Shown here piece by piece: positions 46,734 through 57,292 of a stretch of 64,000 nt of DNA (the stretch's first letter is position 1; each line of letters opens with the position of its first letter). This stretch comes from Ophiura sarsii (taxonomy: Eukaryota; Echinodermata; Ophiuroidea; Amphilepidida; Ophiuridae), in contig CM069441.1 of NCBI GenBank assembly GCA_035610835.1, positions 157,200,996 through 157,264,995 of the forward strand, in the 5' to 3' direction. Both the position numbers and the translations under genes were made by a program. The notes under the pieces were generated by a model. That model ran no database searches, had not been told where the DNA came from, and saw only the letters and a program-made list of their open reading frames with translations.

Positions 46734-48526
46734 GCTGTATAATTGGGTGGCATACTCAACATGATGAAATTCTAATAAACTTGATTTACAACCAAGTCCA
46801 CATTTAATATTTGGATTTAATGTTAGTTCATAGCGATGGACCATTCCGCGAATTTGTCTTATCATGTAGAAAGCATTCGAAGTGAAAGTCATACGTCATA
46901 TCAGGCGCCAAGTATTAAAATGTGAGGCCGGAGGAAGAGCTTTTAAAATACTATCATCGAGGGATGCATAGTAAATGGTTCTGCCGTGTTACGATATTAA
47001 ATATATGATTGAGTTGACATCATTATACGCTGTAGGACATTTGATTCTTGAATGTGAGACAAACATCATTACTAAATGATAATATCGTTGATATACGATG
47101 ACACGTGACACAGGACTCATCAAGAATCGATAAACTATACCAGTATCGTATAACTCTAATGGAAGCCGCATCTTAATTGCTCCAGCATGATATTACTTGA
47201 CGTGATACGAAATAATTTAAAATAATAAGAACTTGTTAACCATGTCTATATTTCTTCGGTAAACAGGTTAAATGTGGATACCCAAGGGGTCATATCAAAG
47301 TGAATAGACAACAAACGTCTGGAGAAGAAAGTTAGTGTTTGTTGAGGCAACCAAAACGTTATGCTACTTGGGTTTAGTTTAGCTGCAGTATACTCTAAGC
47401 ATGCTAACGCCACCACGTTACTCATGATATTGTGAAGAGTTGCTGATGTTTCTTAGAAGTAGATGATTTTAGGGAGTTGTGTTTTTATACGATCATGATA
47501 TTACCAACAAGTAAAAAAACGTTAAAATTCATCATTTCCTAATAGATAATAAATAAATAAAGCTACAGACTGTAACAAAAAAAGTTATACAATCGCAATT
47601 TTATTTTTAATTCAATGTTAAAATCATGCAATGTCAAAATCTCTTACACTCTGTGTTAAGTTCCGTTTTAGCTACCAGAATCATTTTATTTGGTCTTTTT
47701 AACTACTTGCGTTTAAAATGTATGACCAATCTAATAAGTCGTCTAGAAATCGGGTTGGGCCACTTTCACAATAATATCATACAATCTTGCTTGTATAAAT
47801 TAAATGGTTAGGGTATCATGCAAGGAACATTAGAGAGAACAATATTTTTTTTTGTCAAATAGTTTTATTTCATTTGAATAAATAAATTCATAAAATAAAT
47901 AAATAATATTTGTAAAGACCTTCTTTGTAATATTTTTAACCACTTGAAACGAACCATTGTTGTCTAACAAGAGCGCTCTACTGCTACTAAAGACAATTCC
48001 CCTTGCACGCCATTAAAACTCGAAACAGAAATTCCACGGGAGATATTTTTTTTCTTCTTTTTTCAAAACTGTATAACATTTTTTGTTACAGCCTGTTTAT
48101 CGGATTAGCAAGGATGTACGGTTAGCTGCCTCATCTTTGTTAAGAAATACGTTTGGAAATTCTTAAATTATAGGTTTGGCTTAGGGTGCATGTTTTGCAC
48201 ATCAAAATACAGCAACATTTTTAAAGCTTTAGATAAACAAATAACAAAAAACCCGACCGACCAAATCGACCTGATAGGTACGTTTGACCGTACACCAGGT
48301 TTTTTTTCTCGTCGCCTCAGATATGGCGCTTTTTGTGGTTTACCGTAACAGTTTATTAAAGTCTTTAATACATCATCTGTATTTGAATTTTATTAGCTAG
48401 ATGTTGATACCAATTTGTTATCTAAGACTGCAAAGATTAAAAACTGTTCAGTGTTCAAATTGAATTACCCGCAAGTTATACGTTCACCTTCAGATCTGAA
48501 TCGAATGAAATAAATTATGTGCTCTT
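46734..48526 (+). repeat. Segmental tandem duplication, copy 1
   Basis: Runs from GCATACTCAACATGATGAAA to ATAAATTATGTGCTCTT and repeats at 48592-49951 with high identity, apart from small indels and the MITE at 47566-48095 that is present only here. Located in intron 4, upstream of exon 5. Confidence 0.95.
47566..48095. mobile_element. 530-bp mariner-like MITE with empty site in the paralogous copy
   Basis: Ends CAGACTGTAACAAAAAAAGT and (reverse complement) CAGGCTGTAACAAAAAATGT. The duplicated sequence at 49520-49535 is uninterrupted (AAAGCTATATCGG), so the insertion happened after the duplication, or was lost cleanly from the other copy. TA flanks the left end; TT at the right is one change from TA. 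Confidence 0.92.
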
Positions 48527-48591
48527 TTTGCTCGGATTTCATTGGTGCAAGAAGAGGGAATAACCGCTCCACCAACGCGCTCCACCTAATT

Positions 48592-49951
48592 GCTGGATAA
48601 TTGTGTGCATACTCAACATGATGAAATTCTAATAAACTTGATTTACAACCAAGTCCACATTTAATATTTGGTTTTTATGTTAGTTCATAACGATGGACCA
48701 TTCCGCGAATTTGTCTTATCATGTAGAAAGCATTCGAAGTGAAAGTCATACATCATATCAGGCGCCAAGTATTAAAATGTGAGGCCAGAGGAAGAGCTTT
48801 TAAAATACTATCATCGAGGGATGCATAGTAAATGGTTCTGCCGTGTTACGATATTAAATATATGATTGAGTTGACATCATTATACGCTGTAGGACATTTG
48901 ATTCTTGAATGTGAGACAAACATCATTACTAAATGATAAATATCGTTAATGACACCAGTAGCGTGACACGGGAATCATCAAGAACTGATACGATGACACC
49001 ATAGCGTGACATGGGAATCATCAAGAACTGTTTAACTATTGCAGTATCGTATAACGCTAATGGAAGCCGCATCTTAATTGCTCCAGCATGATATTACTTT
49101 ACGTGATACGAAATAAAATAAAAATAATAAGAAACTTGGGGATAGCGGCCAAATTTGTTAACCATGTCTATATTTCTTTGGTAAACAGGTTAAATGTGTA
49201 TACCCAAGGGGTCATATCAAAGTGAATGGACCATAACTAGAACGTGACAATTTATCTACAACGTTAATAACAACAAACGTCTGGAGAAGAAAGTTAGTGT
49301 TTGTTGAGGCAACCACAACGTTATGCTACTTGGGTTTAGTTTAGCTGCAGTATACTCTAATCATACTAATGCCACCACGTTACACATGATATTGTGAAGA
49401 GTTGCTGATGTTTCTTTAGAAGTAGATGATTTTAGGGAGTTTTTTTTTTTTTATACGATCATGATATTACCAAGTAAAAAAAGTTAAAATGCATCATTTC
49501 CTAATAGATAATAAATAAATAAAGCTATATCGGATTAGCAAGGATTTATGGTTAGCTGCCTCATCTTGGTTAAGAAATACGTTTGGAAATTCTTTAATTA
49601 TAGGTTTGGCTTAAAGTGCATGTTTTGCTCATCAAAATACAGCAACATTTTTAAAGCTTTAGATAAACAAATAACAAAAAAGCCCGACCGACCAAATCGA
49701 CCTGATATGTCCGTTTGACCGTACACCATTTTTTTTTTCGTCGCCTCAGATATGGCGCTTTTTGTGGTTTACGGTAACAGTTTAAGTCTTTAATACATAA
49801 TCTGTATTTGAATTTTATTAGCTAGATGTTGATACCAATTTGTTATCAAAGACTGTAAAGATTAAAAACTGTTCAGTGTTCAAATTGAATGACCAGCAAT
49901 TTATACGTTCACCTTCAGATCTGAATCGAATGAAATAAATTATGTGCTCTT
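48592..49951 (+). repeat. Segmental tandem duplication, copy 2
   Basis: Second copy of 46734-48526 lacking the 530-bp MITE. It carries its own small internal repeat (GATACGATGACACCA-TAGCGTGACA, about 48950-49015) and a ~45-bp insertion near 49230. Confidence 0.95.
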
Positions 49952-50342
49952 CTGCCATTGACGGTTCGTGATTAATATTGATTGCTCGCGTCCATTTCAG
50001 TTCCGATGTAGAAGGAGATGTAGTCCCCTGAAGCTATAGTCCGGCCTGTACAATAACACTAGTTTCACGCTTCATTCCGTGTTTGTCTATGGACGTCGGA
50101 CTATAGCTCCAGGGTGAATATGGCTCCTGCCCGGAAGTGTTACATTGTTACGCTGGCCATCTGATTTAAACTGTACAATTTGTCCACTGTTGTTAAATCT
50201 TTGATAATAACGGGTCATCAAAATTTAGCTAAAATAATCCCAAACCAGATAGTGTAAAATATACGAATTAGTAAGGGACGAAATCTCACTTTTGATGTGG
50301 AGTTTGTAGTAACATGATCTTGTATTTTGTATTTTTTTACAG
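49952..50342. other. End of intron 4
   Basis: GGACTATAGCTCCAGGGTGA (about 50098) is the inverse of CCCCTGAAGCTATAGTCCGG (about 50024), forming a small imperfect inverted repeat. The final T-rich tract is the polypyrimidine tract of the exon 5 acceptor. Confidence 0.5.
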
Positions 50343-50881
50343 TGTTGACGGGAATTTCGAACATATCAAAGACATATACGCCGCAGTTAGATACGACGGT
50401 AGAGTTACGTGGTACGCCCCGGTTATCCTAGTCAGCTCTTGCAAGGTCAAAGAACTCTACTTTCCTTTTGATATACAACATTGTGATATGGGCTTCGGAT
50501 CATGGTCTCATGATGCTTCACAACTAATGATGGTCTACCCAAATGATTCAGATGCCAACCAGAAAGTCTTCACAAGTAACGGAGTATGGGAATTAAATGG
50601 AGTGGAAGTGCGCAGAAAAGAACTGAAGCTAGCATGCTGTAAATATCCTTTCATCAAAATAATCTATGGCTTAACATTACACAGGATACCTGTTTTCTAC
50701 ATAATGAATGTGGTCGTACCATGTATATTATTATCGTTCCTTATGCTAATGGTATTTTGTATCCCACCGGAATCTGGAGAGAAAATCTCTTTGGGAATGT
50801 CAAATCTCCTGGCGATTATCCTATTTCAACAACTCATTGCTGAAAGTCTACCACCTCGAGGAGACGAAGCACCTCTAATAG
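50343..50881 (+). CDS. nAChR alpha subunit exon 5 (Cys-loop, loops B and C, TM1, TM2)
   Basis: Acceptor TTTTTTTACAG ends at 50342, donor GTAATT starts at 50882; 539 bp, phase 2 in and phase 1 out. Residues 103-281. The Cys-loop C135-C149 (CKVKELYFPFDIQHC) has the canonical 13-residue spacing and FPFD. Loop B is GSWSHD (W156 = Trp149). Vicinal C200-C201 mark an alpha subunit, but the YxCC tyrosine is Leu (L198) and the tip is short (CCKYPF). TM1 is 217-240; TM2 is GEKISLG at -2' to 4', E248 (-1') giving cation selectivity, L258 (9' gate), L262 (13'), E269 (20'). N256 (7'), Q264 (15') and Q265 (16') are unusual polar residues. The exon ends in the TM2-TM3 linker (APLI). Confidence 0.97.
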
Positions 50882-51196
50882 GTAATTGTCGACGTATTAT
50901 TATATTGTACTTACGATTTTACTAGAAAATGCATTTTAATAGTATGGGACACATGTTTTTAATCTCATCAATTGTCTTTCTGAGTTTATGTTGATTCATA
51001 ATACATTGGTGTGTCAATAGCAGCTTGATATTGACAGGTGCTAAGAAACGAGTTGATTGAAAGACAAGTCGCTTTGACAAACTCAAAGTACCTTATCAAT
51101 TCGTCTACATGTATCCCTGTTTATAGGTTATTTTGAAAAATACAACTCTGGAAAATGTCCTTGCATTGTGTTCCACCGTAACGATGGTTAAATATA

Positions 51197-51441
51197 CACT
51201 GCCGCCCAAAGATCTTTGCCCCTCTGAAAGCTTGCAATATATCACTGTGTTGTCAACAAGGTATTAAACCATCAGACCCAATTACCATTTCATTGTGTTT
51301 ATTGTACATTGTATACCAATACATTCATGTTTTCTATTAAGATTCATGATTTAAAAGCATTACAATTCATGATTTTATCGAGCAAGTCAGAATTCCCAAA
51401 ATGCATTTTCATGAATATCAATAAGCTCATTATCGGCAGTG
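51197..51441 (+). mobile_element. 245-bp MITE, CACTGCCG...CGGCAGTG (copy 1)
   Basis: Short TIRs CACTGCCG, with TA before the left end and TT after the right. The left ~180 bp match, inverted, 61260-61444 (CTTGCAATATATCACTGTG, AAACCATCAGACCCAATTAC, TTTAAAAGCATTACAATTCA). Lies in intron 5. Confidence 0.75.
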
Positions 51442-51508
51442 TTTCGCTATGATAATCTTCCACTGAGATCAGCTGGTGTTGGGAAACCCCATGTGCCGAA
51501 ATGTATAA

Positions 51509-52511
51509 GGCCGTGTGTTTTGAACTCGCCACCCTTACCGTTGCATGTCCAGATTTTTACATTTTACACCATCTGAGATTCGAATTAGCATATCGCAATA
51601 ACTATTTGTTCTATCCCATAAAAAGTATATATTTTCTGAACGGTAATCTCACAAGGAATCCAAATATGCCATTGGAAATTAGATAAGACCTGATGGTAAC
51701 ATGTTGTGATTAAGAATGTTAAAAAATTATCGATTTTTTTCATATTCTGATTTAAGCTCAATAATAATTTTATACCTATCCCAATCATAATTTTACTGTG
51801 CATATTTAATTTCCTCATGCAATTACCCATCAGAACAGTAAATGAGCACAAACGTTTAAATTTCATATTTATTAGAGTTTACAAGTATGCACCCTATCCT
51901 GATTTAAACGGCATTTTTGAATTCCCCTATTTGAGAGCTTTCCAAAAATGTATAATTTTGCTATCATCGGTTAAATATTTCTTTTGTTATAGTCATGTAT
52001 GTAAAACCGATGAATTAGGGCAAGTTCACTGTGTAGCGAATAGGGAAAAAGCCAAGGACAACGCAATCGATTCATGATTACAATTGTTGCACAATAGTTG
52101 TCACATTTGTTGAAACAGAATCTTATAGAATATAAAATAATCTATAAAATTAGAGCAAAATCATGTTTGTACCATACAGGGATGAGGAGCTATAGTAAAT
52201 TGAACGTAGAATTGGGAACATTTTCTATATTCCCCATAGAGATTGCACACAACGCCGCCGCCACCGCCGCCGCCGCCACCGCCACCACCCCTGACTTTCA
52301 CAACATAATCAATCATATCTCAGCCAAACATTTATAGAAATACCTGATTTATTAACACTATGTAGCTAGATAAATAGGCTTTCACGTGACACCTCAACCA
52401 TGATAGCTCTACCACATTTAGATGTTGAGTTAATAGAGAGAGATGGATGATTCGTTACCAAAAATGCAACGCCACCACCCTTTTTGGGTGGTGAGTTTAA
52501 AACACATGGCC
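51509..52511 (-). mobile_element. 1003-bp TIR element, GGCCATGTG family (copy 2, inverted)
   Basis: Left GGCCGTGTGTTTTGAACTCG and right (reverse complement) GGCCATGTGTTTTAAACTCA. Inverted relative to 45826-46718 and aligning along its length. It contains a (GCC)n stretch (52255-52288) absent from copy 1. The ORFs inside are not genes. Confidence 0.85.
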
Positions 52512-53725
52512 ATAAATGATTACTAGTATGCGCAGTTTATTGGAATACCTTCAGAACGAACCATTCCTGCTTATTTTTGTGACGTCGGATTATGTTGTTG
52601 GCATTTCAATTGTCAAATATTATACTTTGAGAGTGTTTCATAGTATTGCTGTCCTAGTTAATTGCCTGTCATGCATGCGACTATAAATTACGTTGAAACT
52701 AATGACAGCAATTATTGTAAATACACAACACAAAACGTACCAATTTTGTGATTGGCAAAACATTTCACCCTATTTACTATAGAGGGACAACCATGAATCC
52801 GAACAGAATCGTATATGAATGCTATAGTGTTCAGATATTGTGACATGTGTTTAGTATGTTATATTCATTATACAGTGTGGTTCAATTATAACGTTGACAG
52901 TTTTTTGAAGCCATTTTTTTGTTGAAATTCTATAGATTAAAAAAAAATCTTTTTCAATATTCGTCAACTACATTATATGATCTTCTTGACCATCTATGCT
53001 GAACATATCGTTACAAATAACCTTACAGTTGCAAAATAACAGCTTTTTGAACATAGTCTGTCCCATTTCACTCTGTCCACGGGTACTGATTTCGCGACGT
53101 TTTATTGAATACTGAATGATGAATTGCATGCAAGTAATCCAAGATTTGAAGATCCCGCCAGGTGAAACCAGTGTAATTGTTAACATCTTAACTATCTATT
53201 CAGGTGTGAAATCAATACGTAATAATAATAATACCACGAGTTACCCTAATACCCTAATTAGAATTATTGATTTTCATAGATTGGAAGTGTAATTGTCTAT
53301 ACTCTATGCCTTAAAAGTGACGATGCCATTTAATATTATCTTGCTGGTCATTTCCCGTAGACTTACCCACGGACAAAGAGATTTTGGAGAGATTCTCTTG
53401 AAATAGCTGCAGCTATCGTTTTGCCGCCATAGCATTATTATGCAAAAATGTAAAAAAAATATTTAACCAAATCCCACAATATTGAAAAATATGTCTTTGA
53501 AAACTGTCAATGTTTTATTAAACCACACTGTATTGATAATTCCTCTACAAAAAGTGATGAATTGCCATTGAAATGTGTGTGACGAGAGTTTTTCAATAGT
53601 TGCTCGATTTTAGTGGTCATGGACCTTGCGCGTTGTTATCTTTGGTGTCAACTTGCATAAAACACACGGTTTAGTTAATATTTAGATTTATTTTAATATA
53701 AAGTGTGTTTGTTTCTTTTTTGCAG
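52512..53725. other. Rest of intron 5
   Basis: AT-rich. 'ACAGTGTGGTT' (about 52874) and 'AACCACACTGT' (about 53521) bracket a segment whose ends (TTCAATTATAACGTTGACAG / ACTGTCAATGTTTTATTAAA) are partly inverted. Left CAGTGTGGTTCAATTATAAC and right (reverse complement) CAGTGTGGTTTAATAAAACA, each flanked by TA (52872-52873, 53532-53533), suggest another ~660-bp mariner-like MITE at about 52874-53531. Confidence 0.6.
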
Positions 53726-54375
53726 CGCTATATTTCTTCGGTATGATCATCATGGGTTGCGTTAATATTGTTGGAACTGTATGTGTACTACGTGTGTATC
53801 ACACTGGAGGATCCCGATCTGTACCACTGTGGCTACGTTGTTGCAAAAGACTATTCAATTCCTCATTATTTTTTGTTCGTAATACTCGACAGACATGTCG
53901 GTATTCGACCGTCAGTAGTAGAGACGACGGGAAGCTAGTTACGTCAGGAGCCTTTCCATCGGCGGTTGATTCCGATGATCAAGGAACTACTGACAACAAT
54001 CGGATGGATATAATACTAGACGGAATGACTGAAAATATCGAACTAAATTCATTACCATTGAGGGCGAATGGCACCGGTAATAATCCATTTGAAACTGAAA
54101 TGATGTCACATCGTCGGGGCGGATCAATTCCAGTACCGGTAAAAAAGCACTTCAATGCAAAACGACGAATGAATAAGAAAATGGATGCCTTACAGAGGGA
54201 GGAAGAAACGGCAGCGGAATGGCGCGATATCGCCGTTGGGTTGGACAGGGTGCTTTTCTTAACACTATTTACTTGCATGTCAGCTATGTTAATTTACTGT
54301 GCTGTAAGCTATATCAGTAAATTTTTACAGAAAGGACACCATGACGAAGAAGATGTAACATCGATAGATTTTTAA
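53726..54375 (+). CDS. nAChR alpha subunit exon 6 (TM3, cytoplasmic loop, TM4, stop)
   Basis: Acceptor TTTTTTGCAG ends at 53725; two bases complete the split codon G|CG (A282), then LYFFGMIIMG (TM3, ~282-305; family 'PLI-xYF'). The cytoplasmic loop (307-~456) has Cys/Arg-rich RCCKRLF near its start, a Ser/Asn-rich variable middle, a basic patch (KKHFNAKRRMNKK) and the amphipathic MA helix (DALQREEETAAEWRDIAVGL, with the conserved W). TM4 is 457-478 (VLFLTLFTCMSAMLIYCAVS). A 19-residue tail ends at TAA 54373-54375. No frame breaks. Confidence 0.95.
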
Positions 54376-54556
54376 CTGAAAATCAAAGACATGAAAGAGG
54401 ACGATGCACTTTGTTGAAGCATATTCAAGGTCTGTCTTATCGTATGCGAGAAATCGCACCACTAAGACCATACTCAGACAGAATAGTACGTGTCTTTGTT
54501 CTCGTTAAATATTCACACGCATGGATATTTACGCAATTAATTCTTCCATATGCATT

Positions 54557-54562
54557 ATTAAA
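54557..54562 (+). promoter_or_regulatory. Candidate polyadenylation signal (ATTAAA)
   Basis: ATTAAA lies 182 bp after the receptor stop codon and is followed within 60 bp by T/G-containing sequence. An AATAAA at about 55985 is an alternative that would include the foldback MITE in the 3' UTR. Without transcript data neither is certain. Confidence 0.3.
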
Positions 54563-54790
54563 AAAACCTTTAGTTTCAATTTAGGTAGCAACGCACAACT
54601 TGTACGCATGGGTCGTACGTATGAGTTTGACTTGAACGTATAATTTATAGCCACCAACGTACTATTTTGCATCACCATACGTACAAGTACCAATGAAAAT
54701 TGACCGTAATAATATGGTAAAATATAAGAAATATTTGCATTGATTGATGCATTATATTATTTTCCGTGTCTATCGTATAAGTCTTATGTA

Positions 54791-55356
54791 CAGTGCTCAA
54801 CAAAAGAAAGTCATACACTTTGTTTAGAGTAACTTTCGATTATTTTTTAACCAAAAAGACTAGATAGACATTTAGATGAATCTTTCCGGAACAATTTGAT
54901 ACCAAATTTGTTACCTAACAAACAAAGATAAACCATGATAAGCACCATTTAAAGAAAATTGGTCACTTTTCAAAAGTCACATTTTCAACGCACGCAAGCC
55001 GCGAGAAAATGCTATGCGTGGCATATGAATGGCCGGCAATGTAATGGATATTGATTACACAGGGCAACTGCTGCGTTGGGTAGTACCTGAGCGAGCGGAC
55101 TATTTGATTATGAACAGGTAACATGTGGTCTTTTCTTCCCGCGTAGTGTATTGAAAATGTGACTTTTGAAAAGTGACTAATTTTCTTTAAATGGTGCTAA
55201 TCATGGTTTATCTTTGTTGTTAGGGGACAACTTTGGTATCAAATTGTTTCGGAAAGATTCATCCAAATGTCTATCTAGTCTGTTTGGTCAAAAGCTAATA
55301 GGAAGTTACTCTAAAGGACCAAAACAAAGTGTATGACTTTCTTTTGTTGAGCACTT
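54791..55356. mobile_element. 566-bp mariner-like foldback MITE with ~210-bp TIRs
   Basis: Left CAGTGCTCAACAAAAGAAAG and right (reverse complement) AAGTGCTCAACAAAAGAAAG, both flanked by TA. The inverted similarity runs ~210 bp (GTCATACACTTTG, GACTAGATAGACATTT, AAATTGATACCAAA-type, CACTTTTCAAAAGTCACATT). The unique centre is ~130 bp. It lies 416 bp downstream of the receptor stop. Confidence 0.95.
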
Positions 55357-55358
55357 TA

Positions 55359-56280
55359 CAAATCACTTATGCGTATGGATTACACGGACTTGTTTTGCAC
55401 TGCGGCCTTCACTAATACTACTTTACTTCTCTCAGTTCAACATAACCTTTACTTCTAGACCTTAAACCCTACAATTATCAATGCAGCTTAGATTTAACTA
55501 TTACAATCCAATTTGATCTGACACACAGATTGATCGTTACAGGAAAGGGACATATTACTTTTACTTTACAACAAGTGCCAAATTCATATCAGCATAAATT
55601 CAGGAGGATTGATTTATCGTTATTTTAGGTAGTTTTCCTGATGAAAAAAGGAAATATTAAATTAAACAGTAACGAGAGGAACGTGTCATAGATGTTAACT
55701 AATACAAATATAGTAGTCGTAATCATGTCACATGCACACTTAATTTACAATACATCAGCTATGATGATCCTGTTCAAATGAGGTGTTGTTGAAATAATGT
55801 ATAACTCTCGATAGATGTATGATATCTTTAGAAACTGACAGTTAATCGTTAGAGTGAATAGACAATCAGTTATGATATTGTTCGTTCATCTTCTGCGTAT
55901 GTCAATTGTACAAGGTAAACGGTGAACAGAGTATCAATAGTCTATATTTACAATTATTATTTATATCAGGATTTTTAACGGTACAATAAAACTGTGTATT
56001 CAATATTGTTTAACCAAAGTACCCGGATGCATCCAATATCCTAAAATATTGCCGTCCAATATGTTTTAGTCTCATACCCATCATGTGTTCGTTACGAATA
56101 TTCGTCTCTACCAATTGTATACAAAGGAGCTTACGCGTTTATTAAGCATGCAGTCGAGACTAATTTTCGCTGATTGCATGTTTTATCGCAAATTATCCGC
56201 AAATACGTGTTATCGGCTTAATGAAGCAGGCTTACGTGGGGCACCACTACGAAAACAACAAATCAACAAGTTTGCAAAAT
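55359..56280. other. Intergenic stretch, nothing recognised
   Basis: AT-rich; the 78-codon ORF at 56085-56321 has no recognisable domain. Confidence 0.4.
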
Positions 56281-56553
56281 GGCGAATCCGCAGCAGACTC
56301 TCGGGAGATTCGCTGCTCTAGCCTAAGTGATGATGATTTTAACAAACTTCTGCGGAACAAAGATTCTGCAAATATAATTAAATAAACACGCAACACGGTC
56401 AGCCTTTTCCGAGCATACCTTCAGGAAAATAGAAACTCGGATAATTTTGAAGATTTTGAGAGGTTTACTTTGGCAGCAAAAGTTGAAAGATTTTATGCCG
56501 AATCAAGACGAACAGACGGTGAATTCTACAAGACGGCTTCAATGAATGGGTAA
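56281..56553 (+). pseudogene. Crypton/DUF3504-like (KIAA1958-type) N-terminal fragment, disrupted
   Basis: Translation from 56281 gives LSDDDFNKLLRNKDSANIIK, a stop (TAA 56383-56385), then TRNTVSLFRAYLQENRNSDN and LAAKVERFYAESRRTDGEFY followed by KTASMNG. The pattern (acidic start, 'NT...F..YL.E', 'L...FY.E.R..DG..Y...S..') is that of the N-terminal SAM-like region of Crypton-derived tyrosine recombinase proteins and their DUF3504/KIAA1958 relatives. It ends at AATGGGTAAAA, where a splice donor is possible, but no continuation was found. The internal stop suggests a dead copy. Family assignment rests on pattern memory. Confidence 0.55.
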
Positions 56554-56583
56554 AAGCCTGATATAAATAATAATACTAATAAC

Positions 56584-56694
56584 ATTGGATGTCGGGTGAT
56601 ACAAGAATATATTGCACTCGCTATAAAAAATATTTTTTATAGCTCGTGCAATATATTCTTGTATCACCCTCAAAGACATCCAATATTGTACAAG
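56584..56694. repeat. 111-bp near-perfect palindrome
   Basis: ATTGGATGTC and GGTGATACAAGAATATATTG on the left pair with CAATATATTCTTGTATCACC and GACATCCAAT on the right, meeting at ATAAAAAATATTTTTTAT. Arms ~54 bp with a few mismatches. Confidence 0.9.
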
Positions 56695-57292
56695 TATACT
56701 GTATACCATCCACGTATAACCAACTTTTCCTGTGTAGATTTAAATCAAAACGAAAATCAGGCTGTAATAAATAACGTCAAATAATTGATTCTATATTAAT
56801 GTTGTTAGTGAGATTATACAGGGTGAGTAAAAAACACACACATAAAAAGCACACTGCAATAGTGGAAAGAAGTCAAAACCAAGTTGAAGTTTGAACCTTT
56901 GTAAACGTTGCAAGAATGATATTTTCTTATTAATATTGTGTGAAAAATAAAGTCAATCGCATTTTACGTTCGCCTTTGGTGAACCTTTTTACTGCACAAT
57001 CCACGAAGCATGGTGATTTTTATCATTCTTATACCCTAAAGCTACAATAATAATGTTGGCACGTGGTAAGTTGGATTCGTTGATTTGGCATAGGTTTAAG
57101 GGCAAAATTGTACTCGATGTAGTGTTATGCCCTGAATCGCGTGTGAGGGGAATGTCGTATCGAAATGGTGTCTTGATTGACTTTATAAGTAGATTTAAGA
57201 ATGTGCACTCAAAAACAATCAGAATTGCGTAATATTCAACATTTGAATAAAACAGCAAGATTAACCAATTAAACATTAAAATAATATAAAAC
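56695..57292. other. Intergenic stretch
   Basis: The 95-codon minus ORF at 56989-57276 has no recognisable domain. No repeat recognised. Confidence 0.4.

Larger units (their letters stand above)
24120..54375 (+). other. Nicotinic acetylcholine receptor alpha-type subunit gene (5 exons, 5' end missing)
   Basis: Joining 24120-24271, 35672-35716, 39678-39787, 50343-50881 and 53726-54375 gives one open frame of about 497 residues with GT/AG borders and matching phases (1, 0, 0, 2, 1). It encodes a cation-selective pentameric ligand-gated channel subunit for the plasma membrane: ligand-binding domain (1-~215), Cys-loop C135-C149, vicinal C200-C201 (alpha type), TM1 (~217-240), TM2 (250-268), TM3 (~282-305), cytoplasmic loop and TM4 (457-478). 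The 45-bp and 110-bp exons match the classical nAChR gene layout. Introns are 11,400, 3,961, 10,555 and 2,844 bp. Residue numbers count from the first whole codon found. The signal-peptide exon was not found. An intact frame argues for a functional gene. Confidence 0.95.

Noticed and set aside
52098..52337. Ala/Thr-rich ORF
   Set aside because: It comes from a (GCC)n stretch inside the GGCCATGTG-family element.
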